DNA from: Sphingomonas asaccharolytica NBRC 15499 | GTDB taxonomy: Bacteria > Pseudomonadota > Alphaproteobacteria > Sphingomonadales > Sphingomonadaceae | Assembly (NCBI RefSeq): GCF_001598355.1 | Contig: NZ_BCYU01000008.1 | Span: forward strand, 1 to 64,000 | Direction: 5' to 3' | Length of the DNA stretch: 64,000 bases | In this document: positions 18,207 to 27,136 of the stretch, one piece after another | How positions within the stretch are numbered: position 1 is the stretch's first letter | Layout: every line of letters begins with the position of its first letter | Translations under genes and position numbers: made by a program | Notes under the pieces: generated by a model | Databases searched by the model: none | Told to the model about the DNA's origin: nothing | The model's input: only the letters and a program-made list of their open reading frames with translations

Positions 18207-18932
18207 ATGCTGACCGACAATTTCCTGCAAGGCCGCCGACGCCGCGAACTGACCGATGAGGAAAAAGACGCGATCGAAAGCGTCCTGACCGCGCCGGTAA
18301 CGCTGCCGCGGCGCAAGGTGGTGACAAGCCGCGGCGATGTCGTCACGCGGTCGACCTTCCTCATCTCGGGCTTCATGTGCCGTTACATGGACGGCGCCGA
18401 CGGCCATCGGCAGTTGGTCAGCATTCAGACGCCGGGCGATTTCGTCGATCTGCACGGTTATCCGCTTCAGCGGCTCGACCATGACATCGCAACCTTGAGC
18501 GAGTGCACCGTCGCCTATGCGCCGCACGACAAGCTGACCCAGATCATCGAACGCTTGCCGCATCTGGGTCGCGTGCTGTGGTTTTCGACCCTGCTCGATG
18601 CGGCGATGCATCGCGAATGGATTTTCCGGCTGGGTCGGCTCGACGCCGTGGGTCGCGTCGCGCACATGTTGTGCGAAACCTATTCGCGGCTCGACGCGGT
18701 CGGACTGGTCGAGGATAATAGCTTCGCCTGGCCACTGACCCAGCAGGATCTGGGGGAGGCATGCGGACTGACCTCGGTCCACGTCAATCGGACGTTGCGC
18801 GTGCTGCGCGAGGCGGGGATGGTCGAGGTTTCCGACCGCATCGTCACGATGATGGATTTCGATCGGCTTGCCTCGACCGGCGAATTCCAGCCAGATTACC
18901 TCTATTTCGACAATCATACCCGAACGCCATAA
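18207..18932 (+). CDS. Crp/Fnr family transcriptional regulator
   Basis: A 241-residue regulator. The N-terminal cyclic-nucleotide-type beta-roll covers about residues 30-120, a dimer helix follows, and the C-terminal winged HTH contains LTQQDLGEACGLTSVHVNRT near residues 175-195. There is no Fnr-type N-terminal cysteine cluster, so it is not an oxygen-sensing Fe-S Fnr. Two in-frame ATGs lie upstream (18135 and 18150). I chose MLTDNFL because the extra N-terminal residues are Arg/Lys-rich and unlike the family; no strong ribosome-binding site decides. Effector and targets are unknown. Confidence 0.85.
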   Translation: MLTDNFLQGRRRRELTDEEKDAIESVLTAPVTLPRRKVVTSRGDVVTRSTFLISGFMCRYMDGADGHRQLVSIQTPGDFVDLHGYPLQRLDHDIATLSECTVAYAPHDKLTQIIERLPHLGRVLWFSTLLDAAMHREWIFRLGRLDAVGRVAHMLCETYSRLDAVGLVEDNSFAWPLTQQDLGEACGLTSVHVNRTLRVLREAGMVEVSDRIVTMMDFDRLASTGEFQPDYLYFDNHTRTP

Positions 18933-18952
18933 ACGCGCGATCAGCCATGGCG

Positions 18953-20437
18953 TCAGCGCGCGGCAGCGATCACCGATTTTACCGCCGATGCCCAGCCATC
19001 AAGCCGGATCTGCCGGGCGTCGGCGGCCAAAGCGGAATGAAAAGCGTCGAGCTTGCCGCGCATGGCGGACGCTGCCTTCAGGTCCTTGAACAAGCCGCTG
19101 CCGACACCCGCCAGCATCGCCGCGCCGAGCGCGGTGGTTTCGGCGAAGACCGGCCGCTCCACCTCAACCTCGAGCATGTCGGCGAGATCCTGCGCGATCC
19201 AATCGTTGGCGACCATGCCGCCGTCGATCCTGAGCGTCGTCCAGTCGGCGCCATCGGCGGCGAAGGCAGTCTTCAGGTCGTTGGCCTGGTGCGCCATCGC
19301 CTCCAGCGCGGCGCGGACGATATGCGCGCGCGTGGCGGCGAAGCTGAGTCCCGACATGCAGCCGCGTGCCTCTGCTTCCCACCATGGTGCGCCCAAGCCG
19401 GACAGCGCGGGGACCAGATAGACCCCGGCATTGTCCGCGACCGACCGCGCCAACGCCTCGGTTTCGTCGGCGGCGGCGATCAGCTTGAGCGAATCGCGCA
19501 GCCATTGCACCAGGCTGCCGGCGACGAACACCGATCCTTCCAGCGCATAAGCGCGCCGGCCGCCGAGTTGCCACGCCACCGTCGCCAGTAGCCGGTTCTT
19601 CGACGTCGGCTGATGCGCGCCATATTGCGTCAGCACGAACGCACCGGTGCCAAACGTCGCCTTGGTGTCGCCGGGCATCAGGCAGGCCTGGCCGATCGTC
19701 GCCGCCTGCTGGTCGCCGGCCATGCCGCAGATCGGGATCGGCGCGCCGAACAATGTCGTGGTGCCGTAATTGCCCGCGCAATCGACGATCTCCGGAAGCG
19801 CGTGGCGCGGCGCGTCGAACAGCTCGATCAGGCCGTCGTCCCAATGGCCGCTGCCGATCGCCATCAGCGCAGTACGGCTGGCATTGGTCGCATCGGTGAT
19901 GTGCAGCCCACCTCTGCCTTCCGTCGCGGTCAGTTTCCACACCAGCCACGAATCGATGGTGCCGACCGCCAGCCGGTCGCCAGCTGCCTTGAGCTGCGGC
20001 CAATTGGCCATCGCCCAGCCGATCTTGGATCCCGAGAAATAGGGATCGAGCAGCAACCCGGTGCGGGCCTGGACCGTCGGCTCGTGCCCGGCCTCCTTGA
20101 GTTCGCGGCACCATGACGCCGTGCGCCGGTCCTGCCAGACAATGGCGGGCGCTAGCGGTTCGCCGGTCTGTCTGTCCCAGAACACCACCGTCTCGCGCTG
20201 GTTGGTGATGCCGATCGCCGCCACCGCCTCGGCCCCGCCCGCCAGTTCGACCATTTTCCGCGCGCAGGCGAAGGTCCGATCCCATATCTCGGCGGCATCG
20301 TGCTCGACCAGTCCGGGGGAGGGGTAATGCTGGGTCAGATCGGCCGATTCGCTGCCCAGGCATGTGCCGTCGGGCGCGAACAGCATCGCGCGGGTGGAAG
20401 TGGTACCTTCGTCGATGATCAGCAGCTTCTCGCTCAT
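18953..20437 (-). CDS. glpK: Glycerol kinase
   Basis: A 494-residue FGGY-family kinase that makes sn-glycerol-3-phosphate from glycerol and ATP. DEGTTSTRA at the N-terminus, ITNQRET and the C-terminal LRIDGGMVANDW match glycerol kinases closely, and the length matches E. coli GlpK (502). No glpF, glpD or glpR is adjacent, so glycerol metabolism is split across the genome. It converges on the Crp/Fnr gene with 20 bases between. Confidence 0.93.
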   Translation of the reverse strand: MSEKLLIIDEGTTSTRAMLFAPDGTCLGSESADLTQHYPSPGLVEHDAAEIWDRTFACARKMVELAGGAEAVAAIGITNQRETVVFWDRQTGEPLAPAIVWQDRRTASWCRELKEAGHEPTVQARTGLLLDPYFSGSKIGWAMANWPQLKAAGDRLAVGTIDSWLVWKLTATEGRGGLHITDATNASRTALMAIGSGHWDDGLIELFDAPRHALPEIVDCAGNYGTTTLFGAPIPICGMAGDQQAATIGQACLMPGDTKATFGTGAFVLTQYGAHQPTSKNRLLATVAWQLGGRRAYALEGSVFVAGSLVQWLRDSLKLIAAADETEALARSVADNAGVYLVPALSGLGAPWWEAEARGCMSGLSFAATRAHIVRAALEAMAHQANDLKTAFAADGADWTTLRIDGGMVANDWIAQDLADMLEVEVERPVFAETTALGAAMLAGVGSGLFKDLKAASAMRGKLDAFHSALAADARQIRLDGWASAVKSVIAAAR

Positions 20438-20490
20438 CTCTTGACGCTAGCCGGGATTACTTTGCCCGCCAATGGCGCTACGAAGCCCCT

Positions 20491-21723
20491 ATGAGTAACG
20501 GCGAGAGCGGCATGGGGGCGAGTTTGTCGGCGACGGTTGGGGGCGCCGCTGCGGTTGCGCCGAGTGCGCCCGAGACGCCGGCGTCGGCCGACGATGGTCC
20601 ACCGCCAGTAATCGACCCGCGGCGTGACCGTCTGCTCGCCGCGCTGACGCTGATCGCCGGCGTCGGGCTGGTGATCGGCCTGCCGTTCGCGCTCAAGGCC
20701 GGCGCCGAATTCTTCCTGCCGATCACGATCGCTTTGGTCATCTCGATCGCACTCATCCCGGTGCTCGAATGGCTTGAGCGGCGTCGGCTGCCGTCCTGGC
20801 TCGCGGCGCTGATTTGCGTGCTGACTTTCCTGGCCGCGGCAAACGTGGCGCTGGCCGCGATCGTCGTTCCGGCGATCGAATTCTTCCGCCGCTTGCCCGA
20901 GCGGATCGATCGGATCCAGGCCAATCTGGCGCCGGTGCTCGATCTCTATGCGAGCCTCGAAAAATACATCAACAAGGCGGCGGCGCATATCGCCACCATC
21001 CCCAAGGTGCGGGCCACGACCCCGGTATCGCCGCCGAGCTCGCTGCTCGACCTTATCGCCACGTCGGCGCCGACCGCGCTGGTTCAGATATTCTTCGGCG
21101 TGCTGGTGGTGTTCTTCTTCCTCGCCGGCTGGACGCGGACGCGCCGCCGGACGATCACCAGCCGCGCGAGCTTCGGCGGCGCGATGGCGACGGCGCGCGT
21201 GATCCAGGACGTGGTTGACGACGTCTCCGCTTATCTCGGCACGATCACCGCGATCAACATCGTACTCGGGCTGATCGTGTCGGGCGCCTTATGGCTGATC
21301 GGCATGCCCTATCCGCTGATGTGGGGCGGCATCGTCACCTTGCTCAATTATATTCCCTATTTCGGGCCGATCGTCGCGGCATTGTTGCTCGCTGTCGGCG
21401 GGCTGATGACCTTTCCCGACATCTGGGTGGCGCTGATGCCAGCAGGCATCATGATCGGCTGCCACTTGCTCGAGGCGAACGCGGTGACGCCGTTCATCGT
21501 CGGGCATCGCCTGACGATCAGCCCGGTGCTGATCCTGATTTCGCTGAGTTTCTGGAGCTGGGTGTGGGGAACGCCGGGCGCGTTGCTTGCGGTACCGTTG
21601 CTGATCATCATGCAGACGGTGATCGGGGCGGCGGGCAAGCCCGACATTGCCGGTTTCCTGTTCGAGCACGGCACCCTAGTCAGCGAGCGCAAGCGCGGTC
21701 GCTGGGGCGTGCGACAAAACTAA
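20491..21723 (+). CDS. AI-2E family transporter (PerM/TqsA family)
   Basis: A 410-residue membrane protein with a soluble Ala/Pro-rich N-terminus of about 45 residues, paired hydrophobic segments near residues 50-95 and 105-140, and a C-terminal cluster of helices. NYIPYFGPIVAALLLAVGG is the conserved motif of the family. Characterised members export autoinducer-2 (TqsA) or act as Na+(Li+)/H+ antiporters, so the substrate is open. It diverges from glpK by 53 bases. Confidence 0.88.
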   Translation: MSNGESGMGASLSATVGGAAAVAPSAPETPASADDGPPPVIDPRRDRLLAALTLIAGVGLVIGLPFALKAGAEFFLPITIALVISIALIPVLEWLERRRLPSWLAALICVLTFLAAANVALAAIVVPAIEFFRRLPERIDRIQANLAPVLDLYASLEKYINKAAAHIATIPKVRATTPVSPPSSLLDLIATSAPTALVQIFFGVLVVFFFLAGWTRTRRRTITSRASFGGAMATARVIQDVVDDVSAYLGTITAINIVLGLIVSGALWLIGMPYPLMWGGIVTLLNYIPYFGPIVAALLLAVGGLMTFPDIWVALMPAGIMIGCHLLEANAVTPFIVGHRLTISPVLILISLSFWSWVWGTPGALLAVPLLIIMQTVIGAAGKPDIAGFLFEHGTLVSERKRGRWGVRQN

Positions 21724-21782
21724 TTTGACCGCTGTTGACACTGGGGGGCGGCTCGCTTAGTGGCCGCGCCTCACGCTTCCAA

Positions 21783-21859
<77 letters not shown>

Positions 21860-21896
21860 TTTTCGGCGTGGACTTCCAAGATATAAATGATCGTCG

Positions 21897-22121
21897 CTAG
21901 CGCCAGCGCCCTGTTTCCATCCAGCGCAGCATGCGCCGCATCGGCAGCAGCCAGAGCCAGACGATCCCGGTCACGACGTAGAACAGCAATTGCGCCAATG
22001 CCGGCCAGCGTCCCACCCAGGGCGACAGGCTGACGACGGCGATGCACCAGATCGCGATCAGCGCCAGGATGGCGAGCATGCCCACCGGCTTTTGCCAGCG
22101 CGGTGTCGGTGGCGGGTTCAT
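21897..22121 (-). CDS. DUF2842 domain-containing small membrane protein
   Basis: A 74-residue protein with two hydrophobic segments (PVGMLAILALIAIWCIAVV and LLFYVVTGIVWLWLLPM) and a basic C-terminus, matching the alphaproteobacterial DUF2842 family of inner-membrane proteins of unknown role. Longer in-frame starts exist upstream. The chosen ATG overlaps the stop of the 5-formyl-THF cyclo-ligase gene as ATGA, so it is translationally coupled. Function is not known. Confidence 0.8.
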   Translation of the reverse strand: MNPPPTPRWQKPVGMLAILALIAIWCIAVVSLSPWVGRWPALAQLLFYVVTGIVWLWLLPMRRMLRWMETGRWR

Positions 22122-22660
22122 ATTGTAATCCATCCCTGTTCGGTAACGACGGCGTGGAGCCTCATATCCCATGGATCGACCGGCAAGTCTTCGATCTGCT
22201 GGACGCTCCAGGCGACGCCGACGCGCCTGGCGTCGGGAAAGCGCGCGAAGGCACCGTCATAATAGCCTGCGCCCTGGCCCAGTCGATCGAGCTTCGCGTC
22301 GAAGGCGAGCATCGGCGTCAGGATGATGTCGGGGCGCAATTCGGCGGCGAGCGCCGATGGCTGGCTTAGACCGAACGGGCCGGCCTCGAGCGCCGCTTCT
22401 GTTTCCCACGCCAGGAAGCGCATCGGTTCGCTGCGCACCGTGACATGGGGGAGGGCCAGCACGCATCCCGCCTCGACCGCGGCGCGCGCGAGCCGCGAGG
22501 GGTCGGCTTCGCTGCCGATCGGGACATAGGAGGTGACGGTCAGGCCGCGGTCGAGCCACATGCGGAAGGCGTCTGGCACCGCGATCGGCGACGGCTTGCC
22601 GGCGACAAAGGCGTCGCGCGCGGCGCGGAGGCGCGCCCGCAATGCCTGTTTGCTCTTCAT
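22118..22660 (-). CDS. 5-formyltetrahydrofolate cyclo-ligase
   Basis: A 180-residue enzyme that converts 5-formyl-THF to 5,10-methenyl-THF with ATP. The MTHFS signature GQGAGYYDGAF, the basic N-terminal helix SKQALRARLRAARDAF, and SYVPIGSEAD are clear. The ATG is chosen over a GTG eight codons upstream because MKSKQALR fits the family. Its position downstream of zapA with a structured gap matches the bacterial zapA - ssrS - fau(ygfA) arrangement. Confidence 0.92.
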   Translation of the reverse strand: MKSKQALRARLRAARDAFVAGKPSPIAVPDAFRMWLDRGLTVTSYVPIGSEADPSRLARAAVEAGCVLALPHVTVRSEPMRFLAWETEAALEAGPFGLSQPSALAAELRPDIILTPMLAFDAKLDRLGQGAGYYDGAFARFPDARRVGVAWSVQQIEDLPVDPWDMRLHAVVTEQGWITI

Positions 22661-22840
22661 GTTTCGGTGGAGTGGCGGGACCACCGTGGACCGTTTGCCG
22701 GGTTATCCTCTGACGCACGGTACGTCAGGTGGGGACCATATACGTCGGACCAGGGTCCGGGCAGGGACAGCCCCCTTGGATGATGAATAGCCTCAGGGAT
22801 AATAAAGGCTCGTATCGGGCAGTACCCGCCGACCATGAAT
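22661..22840 (-). ncRNA. ssrS: Probable 6S RNA (ssrS), boundaries approximate
   Basis: This 180-base gap between zapA and the cyclo-ligase gene is where 6S RNA lies in many proteobacteria, including E. coli and some Alphaproteobacteria. Read on the minus strand it can fold into a long rod. A terminal hairpin CTGACG/CGTCAG at about 22711-22728 is flanked by unpaired segments, and GGACC and GGTCC tracts can pair on either side. This resembles the apical stem and central bubble of 6S RNA. The call rests on synteny and rough folding; exact ends and covariance are unchecked. Confidence 0.55.
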
Positions 22841-23149
22841 CTAGGCGCTCGGTGCCGGTTTCTCAAGGGTCTCGGCAAGCGCTTCCAGACGATCGGCGAG
22901 GCGGTTGAGAAAAGCGGGACTCGGACCGCCGTCCGCCGAGGGACGGTTTTCCGCCTGATCGAGATTATCGGCGAGCATCAGCGCAATCAGCAGCATGGTG
23001 CGTTCGGCATTGAGGCCGCCGGACGCGCGGTTGGCCATCGCCCAGCGTTGGTCAAGCATTTCTCCCAATCGGCGAAGCTGGGCTTCCTCGCCGTCGCGGC
23101 AAGCGACGTTGTGTCGGCGGTCGCCGATCGTCAGCGTGACCTCAGCCAT
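22841..23149 (-). CDS. zapA: Cell division protein ZapA
   Basis: A 102-residue FtsZ-ring-associated protein. The N-terminal domain MAEVTLTIGDRRHNVAC with EEAQLRRLGEMLDQRW is typical of ZapA, and the C-terminal half is a predicted coiled coil. It promotes FtsZ protofilament bundling at midcell. The start overlaps the stop of the small gene upstream by eight bases (ATGGCTGA), so the two are translationally coupled. An in-frame ATG six codons upstream is less likely. Confidence 0.9.
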   Translation of the reverse strand: MAEVTLTIGDRRHNVACRDGEEAQLRRLGEMLDQRWAMANRASGGLNAERTMLLIALMLADNLDQAENRPSADGGPSPAFLNRLADRLEALAETLEKPAPSA

Positions 23150-23315
23150 TTCGCGCCCCCAGCGCATCTAGCGCGGCGATCGCTTCGCCGACGCGGGCGC
23201 GCAGCGATTCGTGTCGTGTCTTCAGGTCCTGCGCGCTCCTGTCGCGCGCCGCGACGGCGCGTTCGATGCGGGCGAGCGCGGCGTCGATCCGATCGGTCGG
23301 GGAAGCGTCTGCCAT
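23142..23315 (-). CDS. Small coiled-coil protein upstream of zapA (DUF4164-like)
   Basis: A 57-residue frame beginning MADASPTDRIDAALARI and ending ALGARNG. It is highly charged, with Ala, Leu, Arg and Glu in a heptad-like pattern and no Gly or Pro in the central 40 residues, so it should form one coiled coil. Its stop lies inside the zapA start (ATGGCTGA). Other Alphaproteobacteria have a short coiled-coil gene (DUF4164) just before zapA, so it may be a division-ring partner. That role is inferred. Confidence 0.7.
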   Translation of the reverse strand: MADASPTDRIDAALARIERAVAARDRSAQDLKTRHESLRARVGEAIAALDALGARNG

Positions 23316-23583
23316 CGGGGGGAGATAGCACGGCGAGGGGACGCGACAAGATCGTTTCGCCGCGCAAAGGGCTCGGGCTCGCTGCCGGGGGTCGCCTCAA
23401 GTCAGCGCTTCGGACCGCATGGGGACTGATCGACGACGTTGCGATCGACGGCATTGCGGCCGATCCGGGAGCAAATACCCGGCCCCGACAGTTGACGCGC
23501 CGCGTCGGCATCCCCAAAGGCAGCCGCGACCGACCGGCCCCATTCGCGCGTGCCGGCATCAGCAGCTCGAGGAGCGAAACAAC

Positions 23584-24591
23584 ATGGCAGTGAAGGTAGC
23601 GATCAACGGGTTCGGGCGGATTGGGCGTCTGGTGGCGCGCGCGATGCTCGCGCAGGGCGATACCGGTCTCGACCTGGTGGCGATCAACGATCTCGGCGAT
23701 GCCAAGGCCAATGCCTGGCTGTTCAAACGCGACTCGGTCCACGGCAAATGGCCGGGCGAAGTCCATGCCGAAGGCCAGGACATGGTGATCGACGGCAAGC
23801 GCATCCGCGTCACCGCAGAGCGCGATCCGGCGAACCTGCCGCACAAGGAATTGGGCGTCGATCTGGTGCTCGAATGCACCGGCTTCTTCACCGACCGTGA
23901 CGCTTGCCAGAAGCATATCGATGCCGGCGCCAAGAAGGTGCTGATCTCGGCGCCAGGCAAGAATGTCGACCTGACTGTCGTTTATGGCGTCAACCACGAC
24001 AAGCTGACCGCCGATCATAATATCGTGTCGAACGCCTCGTGCACGACCAATTGCCTGGCGCCGGTCGCCAAGGTGCTGAACGACGAATTCGGCATCGAGC
24101 GCGGCCTGATGACCACGGTCCACGCTTATACCAACGACCAGAAGATCCTCGACCAGATCCATTCCGACCTGCGCCGCGCGCGCGCGGCGGGGATGTCGAT
24201 GATCCCGACCACCACCGGTGCCGCGCGCGCCGTCGCCGAGGTGCTGCCCGAACTGAAGGGCAAGCTGGACGGTTCGGCGATCCGCGTGCCGGTTCCCGAC
24301 GTGTCGCTGATCGACCTGACCTTCACGCCCAAGCGCGACGTGACCAAGGAAGAGATCAACGCGGCGCTCAAGGCAGCGTCGCAAGGCAAGCTCAAGGGCG
24401 TGCTCGATTATACCGACGAGCCGCTTGTCTCGATCGACCTGATGGGCTCGCCGGCGTCGTCGACCGTCGACAGCCTCGAAACCGCAGTGCTTGAAGGCAA
24501 GCTGGTTCGCGTCCTCAGCTGGTACGACAATGAATGGGGCTTCTCCAACCGCATGGTCGACACCGCCAAGGCGATGGCAGCGTTGATCTAA
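23584..24591 (+). CDS. gap: Glyceraldehyde-3-phosphate dehydrogenase, type I
   Basis: A 335-residue phosphorylating GAPDH that forms 1,3-bisphosphoglycerate from G3P, phosphate and [11 protein letters not shown] begins the Rossmann fold, and the active-site [16 protein letters not shown] holds the nucleophilic Cys near residue 153. [14 protein letters not shown] closes the catalytic domain. CGAGGAG at 23568-23574 fixes the ATG although the open frame extends 55 codons upstream. It heads the gap-pgk pair. The 268-base gap before it shows no gene, only a candidate promoter region (TTGACG near 23494). Confidence 0.96.
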   Translation: MAVKVAINGFGRIGRLVARAMLAQGDTGLDLVAINDLGDAKANAWLFKRDSVHGKWPGEVHAEGQDMVIDGKRIRVTAERDPANLPHKELGVDLVLECTGFFTDRDACQKHIDAGAKKVLISAPGKNVDLTVVYGVNHDKLTADHNIVSNASCTTNCLAPVAKVLNDEFGIERGLMTTVHAYTNDQKILDQIHSDLRRARAAGMSMIPTTTGAARAVAEVLPELKGKLDGSAIRVPVPDVSLIDLTFTPKRDVTKEEINAALKAASQGKLKGVLDYTDEPLVSIDLMGSPASSTVDSLETAVLEGKLVRVLSWYDNEWGFSNRMVDTAKAMAALI

Positions 24592-24592
24592 G

Positions 24593-24628
24593 CCCACAAC
24601 CCCTCCCGTTCACGGGAGGGGTTGTGGG
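24593..24628. repeat. Perfect 16-bp palindrome (CCCCTCCCG family)
   Basis: A perfect 16-base stem with loop TTCA: the left arm is CCCACAACCCCTCCCG and the right arm is its exact complement. It starts two bases after the gap stop codon. There is no T-run after it, so it is more likely a repeat or an mRNA-stabilising hairpin between gap and pgk than a classical terminator. Confidence 0.85.
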
Positions 24629-24686
24629 AGGGCGTGTCGTTCCGAGTTGAGGGGCGACGCCCAGCCCAACAGCCCCTCCCCCCAAC

Positions 24687-24708
24687 CCCTCCCCCATGCG
24701 GGAGGGGA
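24687..24708. repeat. Second CCCCTCCC/GGGAGGGG palindrome before pgk
   Basis: Arms CCCCTCCC and GGGAGGGG surround a six-base loop CCATGC, nine bases before the pgk Shine-Dalgarno. It is related to the palindrome just upstream and to the two CTCTCCCG hairpins that bound the element between efp and suhB. Confidence 0.75.
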
Positions 24709-24729
24709 GTTTGCCGACAGGAGTGTGAC

Positions 24730-25920
24730 ATGGCACGCAACTTCAAAACGCTCGATGACATGGGCGACATCGCGGGCAAGCGGGTGCTGGTCCGTGAGGA
24801 TCTCAACGTGCCGATGGCCGATGGCCAAGTCACCGACGACACCCGGTTGCGTGCCGCTGTGCCGACTGTCGCCGAACTCGCCGACAAGGGCGCCAAAGTC
24901 CTGATCCTGGCGCATTTCGGGCGTCCCAAGGGGCAGCGTAACCCGGAGATGAGCCTGGCGCTCGTTACGCGGCCCTTCGAACACGTGCTCGGCCGTCCTG
25001 TTCGCTTCATCGACGATGAGGGCGCGGCTGAGGCTATCGCGACGCTGAAGGACGGCGATGTAGCGATCCTGGAGAATACGCGGTTCGATCCGGGTGAAGA
25101 GAAGAACGCGCCCGAGACGATCGAGCGGCTGGCAGCGCTCGGCGACCTGTATGTCAACGATGCCTTCTCGGCCGCGCACCGCGCGCATGCTTCGACTGAA
25201 GGGCTGGCGCATCGCCTGCCGTCGTTCGCGGGGCGGCAGATGGAAGCCGAACTCGACGCGCTCGACAAGGCGCTCGGCGATCCCGAGCATCCCGTCGCGG
25301 CAGTGGTCGGCGGCGCCAAGGTGTCGAGCAAGCTCGATGTGCTCAAGCATCTGGTCACCAAGGTCGATCATCTGATCATCGGCGGCGGCATGGCCAATAC
25401 CTTCCTCGCCGCGCGCGGCGTCGATGTCGGCAAGAGCCTGGCCGAGCACGATCTGACTGGCACGGCGGAAGAGATTTTCGACGTCGCCGAAGCGGCCGGC
25501 TGCACGATCCATCTGCCCTATGATGTGGTGGTCGCGAGAGAATTCAGGCCGAATCCCGAGACCCGCACGGTCAACGTCCATGAGGTCGCGAGCGACGAGA
25601 TGATCCTCGACATCGGTCCGGCCGCGACCGAGGCGCTGGGCGATGTGCTCAAGAATTGCCGCACCTTGGTGTGGAATGGCCCGCTCGGCGCGTTTGAGAC
25701 ACCGCCGTTCGATGTGGCGACGATGACGTTGGCGAAGACAGTCGCGGCGCTGACGCGCGAAGGCTCGCTGGTGTCAGTGGCGGGAGGGGGCGATACCGTA
25801 GCCGCGCTCAACCAGGCAGGTGTCGCCGACGACATGACCTTTGTGTCGACCGCGGGCGGAGCCTTTCTCGAATGGATGGAAGGCAAGGAACTTCCAGGCG
25901 TTAAGGCGCTAAACTCTTAA
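24730..25920 (+). CDS. pgk: Phosphoglycerate kinase
   Basis: A 396-residue two-domain kinase that transfers phosphate from 1,3-bisphosphoglycerate to ADP. It has the N-terminal substrate motif [32 protein letters not shown], and the C-terminal nucleotide loop [18 protein letters not shown] before the ATG sets the start. It follows gap after 138 bases that contain two palindromes, so the pair is probably one operon. Its TAA overlaps the stop of the convergent TlpA gene. Confidence 0.96.
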   Translation: MARNFKTLDDMGDIAGKRVLVREDLNVPMADGQVTDDTRLRAAVPTVAELADKGAKVLILAHFGRPKGQRNPEMSLALVTRPFEHVLGRPVRFIDDEGAAEAIATLKDGDVAILENTRFDPGEEKNAPETIERLAALGDLYVNDAFSAAHRAHASTEGLAHRLPSFAGRQMEAELDALDKALGDPEHPVAAVVGGAKVSSKLDVLKHLVTKVDHLIIGGGMANTFLAARGVDVGKSLAEHDLTGTAEEIFDVAEAAGCTIHLPYDVVVAREFRPNPETRTVNVHEVASDEMILDIGPAATEALGDVLKNCRTLVWNGPLGAFETPPFDVATMTLAKTVAALTREGSLVSVAGGGDTVAALNQAGVADDMTFVSTAGGAFLEWMEGKELPGVKALNS

Positions 25921-26387
25921 CGCTCGGCAAGTAGCGGACGGACGACGGCGTCGAGGCGCTTCGCGGTAAAGGCCGCCGCTTTCTCATAGCGGACGCGGCC
26001 GTGGCGATCGATCACATAGCTCATCGGCACTGCCGACACCGCGATATCGGCTCCCGCGACCGAGGTCGCCTGGGGGTAGGGGATCGACGTGGCGGTGGCC
26101 TGACCCTGGCCATTCGCGCCGGGATCGACCGAAATGCCGATCACGACCAGACCCTGCGACAGATGCTGGCGGTAATAGCGGGCTAGGAGAGGGATTTCGG
26201 CCCGGCAGGGCACGCACCAGCTCGCCCAATAATTGATCACCACGACGCGGCCGCGCAGGTCGCCGAGCGTCATGCGTTGTCCACCGGTCAGCGTCATCTG
26301 CCCCGGCAATCCGGGCGCGCCCGCGACTGCCGGCAGGCTGATCGCCGCGGCGGCGGCCAACGCGCAAAGGGCGCGGACGAACGCCAT
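25917..26387 (-). CDS. TlpA-like thioredoxin-fold protein (second of tandem pair)
   Basis: A 156-residue exported thiol-disulfide protein. The N-terminal stretch [20 protein letters not shown] looks like a signal peptide. The thioredoxin active site [13 protein letters not shown] lies near residues 55-66 and a cis-Pro loop follows at AVPMSYV. Such proteins reduce or deliver electrons to periplasmic targets, for example in cytochrome c maturation. Its ATG overlaps the stop of the upstream paralogue as TGATG, so the two are coupled. Confidence 0.88.
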   Translation of the reverse strand: MAFVRALCALAAAAAISLPAVAGAPGLPGQMTLTGGQRMTLGDLRGRVVVINYWASWCVPCRAEIPLLARYYRQHLSQGLVVIGISVDPGANGQGQATATSIPYPQATSVAGADIAVSAVPMSYVIDRHGRVRYEKAAAFTAKRLDAVVRPLLAER

Positions 26388-26911
26388 CAGCTCGTGGGCA
26401 TCGGTTCGCGCAGCAGCGGCACGAGGATCGCATTCAAGCTGTCGAGATCGAACGCTGCTGCTTTGGCATAGCGGATGCGGCCATCGCGGCCGATGATGAT
26501 GTTGGTCGGCACAGCATCGCCGATCGTGTCATACGGCCCTTTGATCTTCCTGACCGGCGAAATGTGCATGACCTGAAAGAGCTGCTTGAGCTGATAAGCC
26601 GGCAGCGAATCTTCGGTCGTTACCGCAAAGACGCGCAGACCCGCATCCTTCCGCATATTGTAATAGGTATCGAGGGTCGGCAGCTCGGCCCGGCACGGCA
26701 CGCACCAGGTCGCCCAGAAATTGAGGATGACGACCTGTCCGCGCAATTGATCGCGAGTGATCTTGGTGCCGTCGACGAGAGTAAGTGTGAAATCGGGCGC
26801 CGGTTGACCGATCGTCACCTTGTCGCCCGCCGCGACCGGCATTCCAACGGTTGCGGATACAAGCGCTGCACCCACGACCACGCATCTGACCACCTTTCCG
26901 AAAATACCCAC
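26387..26911 (-). CDS. TlpA-like thioredoxin-fold protein (first of tandem pair)
   Basis: A 174-residue exported thioredoxin-like protein. A signal peptide covers about residues 1-28 (VVVGAALVSATVGMPVAA). The TlpA/AhpC-type opening GQPAPDFTLTLVDGTKI is followed by [15 protein letters not shown] and the cis-Pro loop DAVPTNIII. It starts with GTG; a run of G serves as a weak ribosome-binding site. With its partner it forms a tandem pair sharing the identical active-site tetrapeptide CVPC, so a duplication followed by divergence is likely. Confidence 0.87.
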   Translation of the reverse strand: MGIFGKVVRCVVVGAALVSATVGMPVAAGDKVTIGQPAPDFTLTLVDGTKITRDQLRGQVVILNFWATWCVPCRAELPTLDTYYNMRKDAGLRVFAVTTEDSLPAYQLKQLFQVMHISPVRKIKGPYDTIGDAVPTNIIIGRDGRIRYAKAAAFDLDSLNAILVPLLREPMPTS

Positions 26912-27136
26912 GACGCCCCCCGAACATATTGCCCTGTATCAGAGTGATCCCGTTGCAACAGCAGGTCAACCGGGGGAGAGGCTTCCAAAAAGGGACAATT
27001 GCGCCGGAGCGATTGAGGAATGGCCTTCGGGCCTGCGATCATTCTAACCGGCTTCACTTGCCTTGGCCCCATTGCGGACGCGGCGGACGCTGTCTAACAG
27101 CCGCCACACATACGTATGCAGAGACGGGAAACGACC

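Noticed and set aside
24593..24628. Rho-independent terminator after gap
   Set aside because: The stem is excellent but no T-run follows, and pgk downstream is expected to be co-transcribed. Treated as a palindromic repeat.
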